Origin: Zizania palustris
Lineage: Eukaryota > Streptophyta > Magnoliopsida > Poales > Poaceae
Direction: 5' to 3'
Length of the DNA stretch: 64,000 nucleotides
NCBI GenBank assembly: GCA_019279435.1
Contig: JAAALK010000287.1
Span: forward strand, 29,016,162 to 29,080,161
A program made the position numbers and the translations under genes. The notes under the pieces were generated by a model, which was not told the origin of the DNA, did not search any database, and saw nothing but the letters and a program-made list of their open reading frames with translations. Position 1 is the first letter of the stretch. Every line of letters begins with the position of its first letter. Below, piece after piece: positions 36,081 to 47,900 of this stretch.

Positions 36081-38597
36081 ATGATGGTCGGGTTCATGGG
36101 GAAGAGGAAGGAGCTGGATCAGGTGGTGGACGGCCTCTCCGACTTCTCCCTATCCGGACCCGCCGCCAAGAGCCGCAGATTGGTGAGCCGCCGTCACCGC
36201 CATTTTCTCTTTCCCCCATGGTTTCATGCGGTCTATGTTGCACATTGCACTTGCACTGTCGCTCCACCTTCCATGCTCCAATCCTGTTTCAATGCGAGTG
36301 TGTAGGTTTCATAGTGGTGTAGTTGGCTCTAATCTGGATGTCTCGTTCATGCTGGGATCCGTCAATTTAGTTTTACGCTTTTGGTAGGGCTCTGGTTCTG
36401 TAGGGTATTGCTTACTCGTTGTTTGATGTATGTGCTAAGATTGCTTGGTTTGCTTCTAGGGTTCTAGGCGCAGTATATGTACTGACGTACTGTATCTAGT
36501 AGTTAACTTGGTGCAATTTGGGTGGTATCTGGGGACGCAGACTGGATGCCCTAATTTTGTTTGCCTGACATGTTTGTGGGGAGATTATTCGGAGAGGCTG
36601 AAAAAATGATAAAGGTGTTGCTAAATGGTAATTCTGGGTTTACCATGCCAATTGTTTCCATCCAAGTATCCAACGTGTTATTTCAGTATGTTACCAATTT
36701 TTTTCTTGCCATTCAGTATCCTGGAGTTGCTTAACTAAATCTGCATGCTGTTTGATGGGAGTTTAGAAAACTACAAATTCCCAATGAATTGAAATACTAA
36801 TTGAATGACATCATTGCTACTATGTACTCGGTTCATTTCTAGACTTACTTTCCTTCCATTCTATTCTCTTCTCAGCATTTTTTCTTTAAAATTTATCATT
36901 ACAGCATTAATTAGTAATGACAATTTCTTTACCTTACTGTTCATCTGGTCAAAGTCTGTATAGAACCACTGACAATTTGTTTTTTGGTTTGCTATATTTC
37001 AATAGATTGTCTTGTTTGCTTCGTTGCAGATGTTGTTGTTTTCTCATAATTACTAAGATGTCCATCTTTGGTTTGGACGTGACATGACATGTAGGGAACT
37101 AGGTACTAGTGTGGTGTATCCTGTGTTGTTATGCAGTTTTCTTATGACATCCCATTCTAAACAAGTTTCCCAGTGGGAAATATTCTGGGTAATGAGCAAC
37201 GTATTGTCATATTTCACTTTGCTGTTGATACATATTCAATGTTTGCAGTAGAAGTGTAAACTTGAGAAGAACTATCTAAGTTCCATTTGTAGCTGGCTAG
37301 TTGCTTCAGGATATCAATGAGCACTCTGTCATTTGTATAATTGTATGGTCTGTTTGGTTCAATATTTTACTTTCCCTGTAAGCACATATTCAGAAAATTT
37401 GTTGCACTGTTACATTTTGCTTAATAAATGTCGTCTATTTTAAAGGATATTGGTCTCCCACCTATTATGGAAGAAGAATTTCCCAGCCCTTCCTTGCCAT
37501 TTGGACATGAGATGCTTAGAGAGGAAATCAACAGTGCTGTTAGCATGCCCATTATGGAAGACAATGTGAAAGGTGACATGGAATCTCATCTGTCAAGGGA
37601 GGACAAAGCACTTGTTTTATACAAGCCAGTGGATAACACTGAACTCATTGGTCCTTCTATCTCAAACCCATCAATCATAATCAGTCCAGACTTGATACGT
37701 GGTCTAAAGAGTAAGCTGATTATGAAACAACATTTTCTATGATCTATAACTTTTGTATTCTTCCAAATTTAATGTTTGTAGCACCTTATGTTGTAGTTTT
37801 ACAATATGTCCTGTATGTCAAATACCATAGATGTGTAGGAGTAGATGCTATTGTTACTTAAATATTAGGTGTTTATATTGTACATCTATGATGTACCCAA
37901 GCTCGCATTTTGACATTGAGATAAGTATGTGTAGAACTTGTATATCTTGCGAATATCCCATTATTTAGTTTTGTGGCTAACTGGCAAGTCGTCTAACAAA
38001 TATGCTACGTGAGTGCTACCATGGAAGCTTATCTGTTGCATGTACTATTCTTTATTTTTTGTTTGCTGTTGTCTTGAAAGGCCTCTGTGCTCCTAGCATG
38101 CTCTTACAGTCTGACATTCTTTATGTGAAACATAAGATGATTAATTTTAAGCGAGAAAGCCTAGTGTACTTGAAGCTTATTTGTATCGCGTGCACACTTT
38201 GTTGATGTATTTTTCTAGTGTTGTACTTGTGTCCTGTATCACACCTAACCATTGTCTTTTGCATGTTTCAGATCAAGCTTTCAATCAAAGTCAAAGGAAC
38301 TATCATAGGCTGGAGGACAAATCTCCCCAGCACAGCAACAGCTTGGCTTTAGTTCCTTGGGCACCACCACAGATTCCCACAATATCTGGTTGGTCTGCTT
38401 CCAATCCAGAAAACACAGACCTTTTGTTAGTGCCAATGGAGTCTGATGAGACAGAAGTCGATTCTATGGATGTCGAAGAATCTCCTGAAGCAACTGTTGC
38501 AGCAATCGGCAGTGAAAACCTTCACCAGTGGCAACAACACTACATGACCCCACCATCACTACCAAACCTATCCGCCCATGTTATGTGGTCAAGGTGA
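36081..38597 (+). CDS. conserved plant protein of unknown function (230 aa)
   Basis: Exons 36081-36182, 37446-37710 and 38272-38597 join in consistent phase to 230 aa; the first intron is 1.26 kb. The N-terminus MMVGFMGKRKELDQVVDG and DFSLSGPAAKSRRL is followed by LPPIMEEEFPSPSLPFGHEM, an ALVLYKP element, ALVPWAPPQIPTISGW, an acidic Asp/Glu-Met stretch (ESDETEVDSMDVEE) and a C-terminal QWQQHYMTPPS. It is low in predicted structure, with no catalytic motif, signal peptide or membrane span. KRK and KSRR hint at nuclear location. I recall only uncharacterised plant relatives. The acceptor of exon 2 is AAG. Confidence 0.8.
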
Positions 38598-40412
38598 CGA
38601 TCATCTGACATTGTTGTGACTTGATTGCTGCTGGTTACTTACATGAAGGATGAAGAGATCCTCGGGTAGTTTAGCAGCTACGAGTTGTGCCCACGTTAGA
38701 TCAGTTGGAAATGATTATTATGCGCATCACAGCTAGTCCTAGCATAGGCTCTTATCTTGCCCAGTAATTTCATTAGAGAGTAGACTACCGTTGTTGCAAA
38801 ACACAAGCTTGTATTGGGGCACCCAATTAGTCGAGTGGCATGTTGGATTTAGCATCGCAGTGTTTTTTTACAGCTTTTGTACAGATCACTCCTTTGCATT
38901 GTGGTATTTAGCTATGATTGTTTTCGTGATGCGCTACGTTGTCATGTTTGGATGCTGGGTTTCTGAGAAACCCGCGCAATGGGCGAACGGAAACCTACAC
39001 GCAGGGTCCTCCCTCTCTCTCCTGTGCTCCCTCGACCATCCTAGCAAGATGGAGTAAAGTGGCACGACGCAACATGCAAAAACATCGTTACATTTATGCA
39101 TCCTAAGATAATCATACAGTGGTCATCATCTTTTATAAAGAATTATAATACAATCATCTATTCAGATGATTTCATAATTAAGTCTAATTTACCATAAAAT
39201 TCGCTTTTAGAAAGAATCAGCATATTCTAGAGCCACGCGCTTTTATTCTCCGCAAATGGACTTTGAAGGAGGGTTTATTTTGCAGACTTCCCGCACCTCC
39301 CGCCTCACCAGCATGCTGTCCCATCTACACCGTCTAATCATGATCCAACGGTTTCGAAATATCCAAGACCCCAGGGAGGCGCTCTGCTTGCAAATAGGAT
39401 TAAAAGGTAGGGTTCCTTCGCAAAAATCCCGCCTTTCGGGTATGGGCGAAGCAGGGGATGCGGTTTGTGGAGCTCTCCCCGATGCAACGGCTCACATCCT
39501 CTCCCCCTCCGCCTCCACTCGTCCCGCCCGGCTCCTCCGCCACCGCGCGCGTCGCAGGTGCTCTCCTCACCTCCGATCCCTCCCTCCTCCCCTCCCCTCC
39601 CCCCCCTCCCCTCCAGATCGGCTTCTTCTTCGTTCCGTTTCGGGGCGGGTTCTCGCTGTCGCCATCTCGCGGTTTCTGATTTGGCTAGCGATTTACGCTC
39701 CGGTAAAACACCGTGCATTCTGTTTGGGTCGTCGGTGCTTACGCATTTCTTTTGGGATTTGGGAATCGGATGGGAAATTATGGCGTGTGATAGTATGATA
39801 TTCGCATGCGGTAGTATAGTTTTGCTACAATTTTGTGCAAGACAGAAACATGAATCTGTTTAGTGGAGCATGAATCTGTTGATGAGGTCACGGAAAGCAA
39901 AAGTTGGGTCTGCCATCTGGATCCCTATGAGGAGGCCGCATGCTGTTCACTGTGCTTTCCTTCGCTGTTTCCTTCATGGATCAATGATTGGATTTAAAGC
40001 TGAGGGGGAATTTGGACTTTGGAGTGTCGTCATCTGTAATTCTGAGTTTCAACTTTCAATCCACTTTGGCATTTCCGTTTTTGACCTTTTGATTTTTGAT
40101 TGAGTGGCACAACAAACCCTCTTGAGGCACTCACCTCTGCCATTTGAACTGAATACAAGGGGTAATTTTCCGGGCGATGATAAATCTATAGAGAAATTAG
40201 GATAATGGAGAAATGAAAAAGCTAAAACCCGACTGTTTCCATATGCCATCAAGGAATTCTGACTTGCTGCATTGACAGCTTGCTAAAAATTTACTACACA
40301 ATTTGATAATGTTGTTAAGGACATAAACAATACCATTGTTATGTGATTTTAGTGTATTACCCAAGATTTTTAATACCTCACAAGTTCACAACCATCTTTG
40401 CAGGTTTCTAAA
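38598..40412. other. intergenic region and SPP 5' leader
   Basis: The 3' UTR of the preceding gene runs to about 38,800. A GC-rich, CT-rich segment at about 39440-39680 is probably the non-coding first exon of SPP, with the leader intron ending at TTTGCAG just before 40404. Open frames in the CT-rich part look compositional. Confidence 0.5.
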
Positions 40413-42902
40413 ATGGATAAGCTCAATGGTTCTGCACGTCTCATGATTGTTTCAGATCTCGACCATACAATGGTGTGCTTCTTTCAGCTAATATCTAGGA
40501 TTTGTCCAAGGTTAATTACATCATTTTGTATATCCCACTTATGCTTAATCTATTTAAACTCTTACTTGCAGGTTGATCATCATGACGAAGAGAACTCGTC
40601 ATTGCTTAGATTTGGTGCCCTTTGGGAGTCTGTTTACTGTCAGGATTCTCTGCTTGTATTTTCGACTGGAAGATCACCTACTTTGTATAAAGAACTGAGG
40701 AAAGAGAAACCTATGCTAACTCCAGACATCACTATCATGTCTGTGGGTACTGAGATAACATATGGTGAGGAAATGGTTCCTGATAATGGCTGGGAGGAAT
40801 ATCTGAATAGTAAATGGGACAGGAATATTGTTGTTGAGGAGACAGCTAAATTTTCAGAGCTAAAACTTCAGGCATGTTAAATAGTTTGCATGGTTGCTTT
40901 CCTTTAAATATAACCCTTTTTGATAATTTTATGGCTAAACTAATAAGTAATAATGCTTTACTGCTGTACATTTGCATGGATACAGGTCGAGACGGAACAG
41001 CGTCCGCATAAGGTCAGCTTTTATGTTGACAAAAAGAGTGCTCAGGAAGTGATAAAGTCTCTCTCTGAGAAGTTGGAGAAATGTGGGGTGAGGAAGCATT
41101 TCTCTTGATTGTACTGACTCTTTTTGGATAATTTCTTCTTAAGAGACATTTATGTTTTGATTTCATATTATGATTAACTGCTCTGTTTTTTTATATACAG
41201 CTAGATGTTAAAATAATCTACAGTGGTGGCCAGGACCTTGATATATTACCTCAAGGTGCTGGAAAGGGTCAAGCACTTGCATATTTGCTCAAGAAGTTAA
41301 GCTCTTGTGGAAAATCACCCAACAATACTCTTGCTTGTGGTGACTCTGGTAACGATGCAGAACTATTCAGCATCCCTGGTGTACATGGTGTCATGGTCAG
41401 TATGCAATAAACCTGCAGGAAGTATCTAACAATGTTCATGCCAGACTGAATGTGTGCTCACTGCAATTGCAAAGTTTTTAAAATGTGTAGGTCAGCAATG
41501 CGCAAGAGGAATTACTTCAGTGGTATGCAGAAAATGCAAAGGATAATCCTAAAATAATTCATGCCACTGAAAGATGTGCTGCTGGTATTATCCAAGCTAT
41601 TGGACACTTCAAACTAGGACCTAATGTTTCTCCAAGAGATGTGGAGTTCCCTTATGTCAAGGAGGAGCCTTTTAAGCCTACAGATGCTATTGTAAAGTTG
41701 TACGTTCTCTGTGAGAATTGGCGTAGGGCTGAGGTTCCCAAGTCTGATTCAGTTATAGAGTACTTCAAAAATATAACTGTAAGTACGTTGCTTCCCACTT
41801 TGATTTATTTTGTAAAATAATTGGTTAAGTTATGTCTCTCACCTGTTTATATGGCATAATACTTTAGTTCTGGCATGTACATCTGCTTAAAAAATTTCTC
41901 AGAGCTGTGTAATTTTGAGAAATTGGTGTATTTCCAGCCGAAAATGGACATGGTAATGCCTTATTATATTATTATTGTTTCCAAACTAATTCCTTTATTT
42001 ATGGCGTGTGTTAGCATGCAAATGGAGTTGTTATTCATCCTGCTGGGCTCGAATGTTCGCTCCATGCCTCCATTGATGCATTGGGGTCATGTTATGGTGA
42101 CAAACAAGGGAAAAAATACAGAACATGGGTGGACAGGCTGGTTGTCTCCCAAACCGGTTCAGACAGTTGGCTTGTGAGATTTGACTTGTGGGAGTCAGAA
42201 GGTGCGTCCTTAGAATTCTGCTGAATAAACGAATTAGCTTCTTATGCTATTGCATATACACTTTGTCCAGAATGAACTTATGTTCGTTTGCTCAATTTTG
42301 ACGTGCTTATCATTACTCTCTAATAGTTTTTTTAGATCATGTACTCCTGATCCACAAATTTCTCATTTCAACGGAAAATTACGCTGTGTGGTCTTGGATG
42401 CAGTTCTACCGTACTCATTTCAACACAAACTCTAGCTTCTCTCTTTTTTTGCTTCAGGTGTTTATGCAGTAAAGTGATACATGAGTTACATTAGCTTGCC
42501 TTGTTCTTTGTTCTATCTAATAGAGAGCACAGCAGTAACAGCACAGTGCATAGCCTTTTCCTTTGGCACACTCTAATTATGTTATTCTTATTGTTTTTTT
42601 GGCATATGATTATTTCCTGAATGTTGAATGCACTGCTACTTTCAGGCGATGCACGGTCGTGCTGTCTGACAAGTCTTGCTCTGAATGTAAAGGTACACCA
42701 TATCTGATACTCTGTTCAAGGCCTGCAAATTCTTTGCGTCATTAACGTGTGTGGTTAAGCTGAATCTCATGATTAACTTTCCTATTCTTGTTTTTCTTAA
42801 TGATCTCAGCCTGATACACCTGGAGGATTCGTCATAGCACACATCCAGAAGACATGGCTCAAAGGATACTCATCAGCGGATGAGCAGCCGTCCAAGCTTT
42901 AG
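40413..42902 (+). CDS. SPP2: sucrose-phosphate phosphatase
   Basis: It dephosphorylates sucrose-6-phosphate, the final, effectively irreversible step of sucrose synthesis in the cytosol. Coding exons are 40413-40472, 40572-40871, 40986-41087, 41201-41395, 41491-41778, 42015-42201, 42646-42692 and 42810-42902, giving 423 aa, the normal length. HAD motif I is SDLDHTM (Asp15 nucleophile, Asp17). VFSTGRSP is motif II. The Lys of GAGKGQALAYLL and the acidic pair of CGDSGNDAELF complete the site. The C-terminal SPP domain includes NGVVIHPAGLE and DTPGGFVVAH-like sequence (here GGFVIAHIQKTWLKGYS). Exon 2 ends CTTCAG followed by GCATGT, so intron 2 has a GC donor. SPP2 is my best guess from neighbourhood; SPP is certain. 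Confidence 0.95.
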
Positions 42903-44971
42903 GTCCTTCCTTCCTGCGCAGACGGAAATGATTTCCCTCGAGGATAAATAACGAGCCTTCTCGTCTTGAGATTACCTCCTCTTTTTTTTCTTGTCAACTT
43001 GTTCAAATACACTGTGTCTGTACCGGAGGATACCCAGATCAAGCTTGATGTTTGTCGATACCTCCTTTGTTTGATATATAAATTAAATGTTCTATCTCGT
43101 GACTGAGTATCATGAGAACATAAAGGTTGATGATTTCGCATGAATATGGGCATGTTTGTTTCAGCTTCTAGTAGATAGAGATTCTCAGTATCTAGCTAGT
43201 CTGAGTAGTTGGTGTTTTCTAGCTTCTGGATTCTAATTTATTTCTAAATTCTGCAGCTACTGATTCTTACAATCTAAGTCTAGAATTTAGGACCGTTTGT
43301 TTTTGCATCAGATTTTAGAAGTAGCTACAGCTGTCAGAAGCTAAAACAAATAAGCCCATAGATGATGCGTATGCAGTGTAGGTGGTATGACTTTTTATAA
43401 CCATTTGAGTGGTATTTAAATTGCCATCAGATGAAATGCCAGAGATGAGTTTACGTATAGTTAAGTAGTAAATAACTTTGTAAACGTAAATACTAAACTA
43501 GAAGGGGAGGAATAATTCTATCTCCCGCTGGTTGAAATACAGAGAAATCTTGTCAGCAATTCTCTTTTTTCGAAAAAAAAACAGCATATATCCATACTAG
43601 TTATTATACTACCATCGTACTAAAATATAAATGATTTTAAAAATTACTTAAAATGTAGCAGTATTACTAAAATGTCATTTTTACATCTAAAGTATTCGTG
43701 ACTTTATTATCCATTACTCTATTTAACTATTCTGGTCTATACTCATCCACTTTGAGAAGGACAATATGATATTTTTCATACCTCCTTAATAAATGTTTTC
43801 AACTCTAAAAATTATTGTATTTCAAGGCAAAGTAAGAGCATCTCCAAACTTCAAGAGTTTTAAAAGATTTCTTTCTCTGTAATTTAGGGATTATATGTAA
43901 ATATCTAGCTCCAATAGATACTCTATCTACTTCCTAAAATAAAGTGTTTCCAATATTTATAGAATAAATCTTCACTCGTAAGAACCAATGACTCTTCTTA
44001 ATATACAATATAGAGATTCTTTTAAAAGAAATAATACATATATAGAATAAATTCTACAATTACAATCCTCAAAAAAATACATGGACTTAATTTTCAGAGC
44101 ATCTTTGAGAAATGGTCTAAGTATCATAACTTTTTCCCGCAACCAGTTGTAGAATTCTAGAAAAAATCGAGATAAACCTTTACCAACATAATAATCTATA
44201 CTAACAATAATATAGATTGGTAAACTGCTCGCGTCTTGTTTAGCCTCAAATTATTATAATACATTTTTTTATAATCTCCATATGTAAACTACATTATAAT
44301 AATTTTAAACTGAAATACGCTAGATTAAAATAAATCAAACCTAAAACGAACATATCTATATGAATTTAGTGTTTGATCAGCTGAATGGAATTGAATAGTA
44401 TGAGATGGTCCTAGATAGATTGATTCGGGGTGAGATAGTCTGGATGAGATAGTACAACTAGATTGTTTGGTTGGATATATGAGATGATACATGATAATGA
44501 TTAGTTATAATTAATAACATCTAATTATAATTATTTTTCATTAAAACACTTAATAACCATTAATCTTAACTAATTATAAATAATTAGTATAGTTAACAAA
44601 AACTGGACGACATCATTCGCTTGTTTTTACCGCACGAAATAGTTCAACATCCAGAGAGAATATTCTAAGAATCTGAACTAATTCATTCTGAATGGTTTCA
44701 TATAATACATCTAACCACTCATTTTTCGAAGCTGTACTGAACAATCGAAAGTTTGGTTTAAGCCAAACACTACTAAGTTGGTTCCTGGTTTCCAAATGGA
44801 CGGTCCAAATCATCCGAGAGACCAACCAACGGCACAGATCACGCATCGAGGAGTTTATCTAGAGTGAGAATGCCACCCCACGCTCTCCGCTCTTCCTTCC
44901 CCCATTTTCTCTCGTCGTCCAAATCTCTCGAGTCTCCCCAAACCCTAACCGCCTCTCCCCGCGCCGGCGCC
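42903..44971. other. intergenic between SPP and SF3B1
   Basis: AT-rich, with a MITE at 43148-43357 and fragments beginning GAGCATCTCC (about 43836) typical of Tourist-like elements. No conserved coding sequence. The SF3B1 leader is the GC/CT-rich 44870-44971. Confidence 0.55.
43148..43357. mobile_element. MITE with GGGCATGTTTGTTT ends (~210 bp)
   Basis: The left end GGGCATGTTTGTTTCAGCTT pairs with the right end AGCTAAAACAAATAAGCCC in inverted orientation with a few mismatches. Flanks read ATAT and ATAG, so the target duplication is short (TA or ATA) and not resolved. Confidence 0.65.
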
Positions 44972-47900
44972 ATGGACGCCATCGACGCGGAGCTCGCGCG
45001 CGCGCAGGAGGAGCGCAAGAAGATGGAGGAGGCTCTGGCCGCCGGCGCGCCCATGGCCGTCTCCTCCGTCACCTTCGACACCGACCTATACGGCGGCGGG
45101 GGCTCCGATCCCAACCGCTTCGCCGGCTACGACACCTCCATCCCTGCGTCCGAGGACGACGCTCCCGAAGAAGGTTCTGAGGTCGTCAACCCCGCTGCAC
45201 GCCGCCTCGCCTCCTATACCGGGCACGCCGTCGCAGCCGCCGACCTCCCCCGCGCCCCTGACGACGATGGGCTCCCTAAGAAGTCGCAGCGCATCATCGA
45301 CCGCGAGGACGACTATCGACGCCGCCGGCTGACCCGCATCATCTCGCCGGAGCGCCATGACCCCTTTGCTGCCGGAGAGGCCACCCCAGACCCCTCTGTG
45401 CGGACTTACGCTGATGCCATGCGCGAGAATGATCTGCAGCGGCAGAAGGAGCAGCTGCTGCGTGATATAGCTCAGAAGAAAAAGGAGGAGGAGGAGAAAT
45501 CAAAGGAGAAGAAGGCTGCTCCTGAGCAACCAGTGCCATCTACAAAGCGCCGCAATAGGTGGGATCAGTCGCAGGATGGTGATTCTGCTGCTGGATCTAA
45601 GAAGGCAAAGTCGTCCTCTGATTGGGATGCTCCTGATGCAACTCCTGGAATTGGGCGCTGGGACGCTACCCCTGGTCGTGTTGGGGATGCAACACCATCG
45701 GTGAGGAGGAATAGGTGGGATGAGACACCAACTCCAGGGAGGATGGCTGATGCAGATGCAACCCCTGCAGCTGGTGGCGTTACTCCAGGCGCCACACCTT
45801 CTGGAGCCTGGGATGCTACTCCTAAGCTGCCTGGTGGGCTTGTCACACCAACACCCAAGAAGCAGAGATCAAGGTGGGATGAGACTCCTGCGAGTATGGG
45901 TAGTGCAACACCTGGAAGTACTGGTGCTGCGACTCCTGCAGGTTACACTCCTGGACCAACACCATTTGGTGCAGAGAACCTTGCCACACCAACACCTAGC
46001 CAGATTGCTCGTGGTCCAATGACTCCAGAGCAGTACCAGCTCTTGCGGTGGGAGCGGGACATTGAGGAGCGAAACAGGCCTCTTACCGATGAGGAGCTTG
46101 ACACTATGTTCCCGCAGGAAGGTTATAAGGTTCTTGAGCCTCCAGCTTCATACCAGCCCATACGCACACCAGCAAGAAAGCTTCTTGCTACACCGACACC
46201 CATGGGGACACCTTTATATTCTATTCCCGAAGAGAATCGTGGACAGCAGTTTGATGTGCCCAAGGAGTTGCCAGGTGGGTTGCCCCTCATGAAGCCAGAG
46301 GATTACCAGTACTTTGGAACGTTGCTGAATGAGGAGGAGGAGGAGCAACTATCACCAGAGGAGCAAAAGGAGAGGAAGATCATGAAACTCCTGCTCAAGG
46401 TTAAAAACGGCACACCCCCACAGCGAAAGACAGCACTTCGACAGCTCACAGACAAGTCACGGGAATTTGGTGCTGGCCCACTGTTCAACAAGATCCTACC
46501 CTTGCTCATGCAGCCGACACTTGAGGACCAGGAGCGGCACCTTCTGGTCAAGGTCATTGATAGGGTACTGTATAAGTTGGATGAGCTAGTACGCCCATTC
46601 GTGCATAAGATTCTTGTGGTTATCGAGCCACTTCTGATTGATGAGGATTACTATGCTCGTGTTGAGGGCCGGGAGATTATATCAAATCTAAGCAAAGCTG
46701 CTGGTCTTGCCACTATGATTGCTGCCATGAGACCAGATATTGATAACATTGATGAGTATGTGAGAAATACCACTGCTAGAGCATTTAGTGTGGTGGCTTC
46801 TGCTTTGGGTATCCCTGCTCTCCTGCCATTCTTAAAGGCTGTGTGTCAGAGTAAGAAGTCCTGGCAAGCTCGGCACACTGGTATCAAAATTGTTCAGCAG
46901 ATTGCTATTCTTATGGGTTGTGCTGTTTTGCCGCACCTCAAGTCCCTAGTTGAGATTATTGAGCATGGTCTTAGTGATGAGAACCAGAAAGTGCGGACAA
47001 TCACTGCCCTTTCTCTCGCCGCACTTGCTGAGGCTGCTGCACCATATGGTATAGAAAGTTTCGATAGTGTTTTAAAGCCTCTGTGGAAGGGTATCAGATC
47101 TCACCGTGGAAAAGTCCTTGCTGCCTTCTTGAAAGCCATTGGCTTCATCATCCCTCTTATGGATGCACTGTACGCCAGTTACTACACAAAGGAGGTGATG
47201 CAAATCCTGATTAGGGAGTTCCAGTCACCAGATGAAGAGATGAAGAAGATTGTCCTCAAGGTTGTGAAACAGTGTGTCAGTACGGAAGGTGTAGAGGCTG
47301 ATTATATCCGCAATGATATCCTTCCGGAGTTCTTCCGCCACTTTTGGGTTAGGAGAATGGCTCTAGATCGTAGGAACTATAAACAGCTTGTGGAAACAAC
47401 TGTAGAGATGGCAAATAAGGTTGGAGTTGCTGATATCGTGGGGAGGATTGTTGAGGATCTAAAAGATGAAAGTGAGCCTTACAGGAGAATGGTGATGGAA
47501 ACAATTGAGAAGGTGGTGGCTAATTTGGGTGCTTCAGATATTGATGCTCGTTTGGAGGAGCTGCTTATTGATGGCATCCTGTATGCTTTCCAAGAGCAGA
47601 CAAGTGATGATGCAAATGTCATGCTTAATGGTTTTGGAGCTGTTGTCAATGCACTAGGCCAGAGGGTCAAGCCTTACCTTCCTCAGATCTGTGGTACCAT
47701 TAAGTGGAGATTGAACAACAAGAGTGCAAAAGTTAGGCAGCAAGCTGCTGATCTGATCTCAAGGATAGCCATTGTGATGAAACAGTGCCAGGAGGAGCAG
47801 CTTATGGGTCACTTGGGTGTTGTGCTGTATGAGTACTTGGGAGAGGAGTACCCTGAGGTGCTGGGTTCAATTCTTGGAGCATTGAAAGCTATTGTGAATG

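Noticed and set aside
39256..39863. 180- and 132-codon frames upstream of SPP
   Set aside because: They fall in CT-rich 5' leader sequence, and the conserved SPP protein starts later at 40413.
40471..40571. SPP exon 1 reading through into intron 1
   Set aside because: The frame stays open through the intron, but homologous SPP proteins join DHTM directly to VDHHDEEN, and GT-AG borders are present.
26363..42902. ARA1 and SPP as a sugar-metabolism cluster
   Set aside because: They act in different pathways, have an unrelated gene between them and show no shared regulatory sequence.
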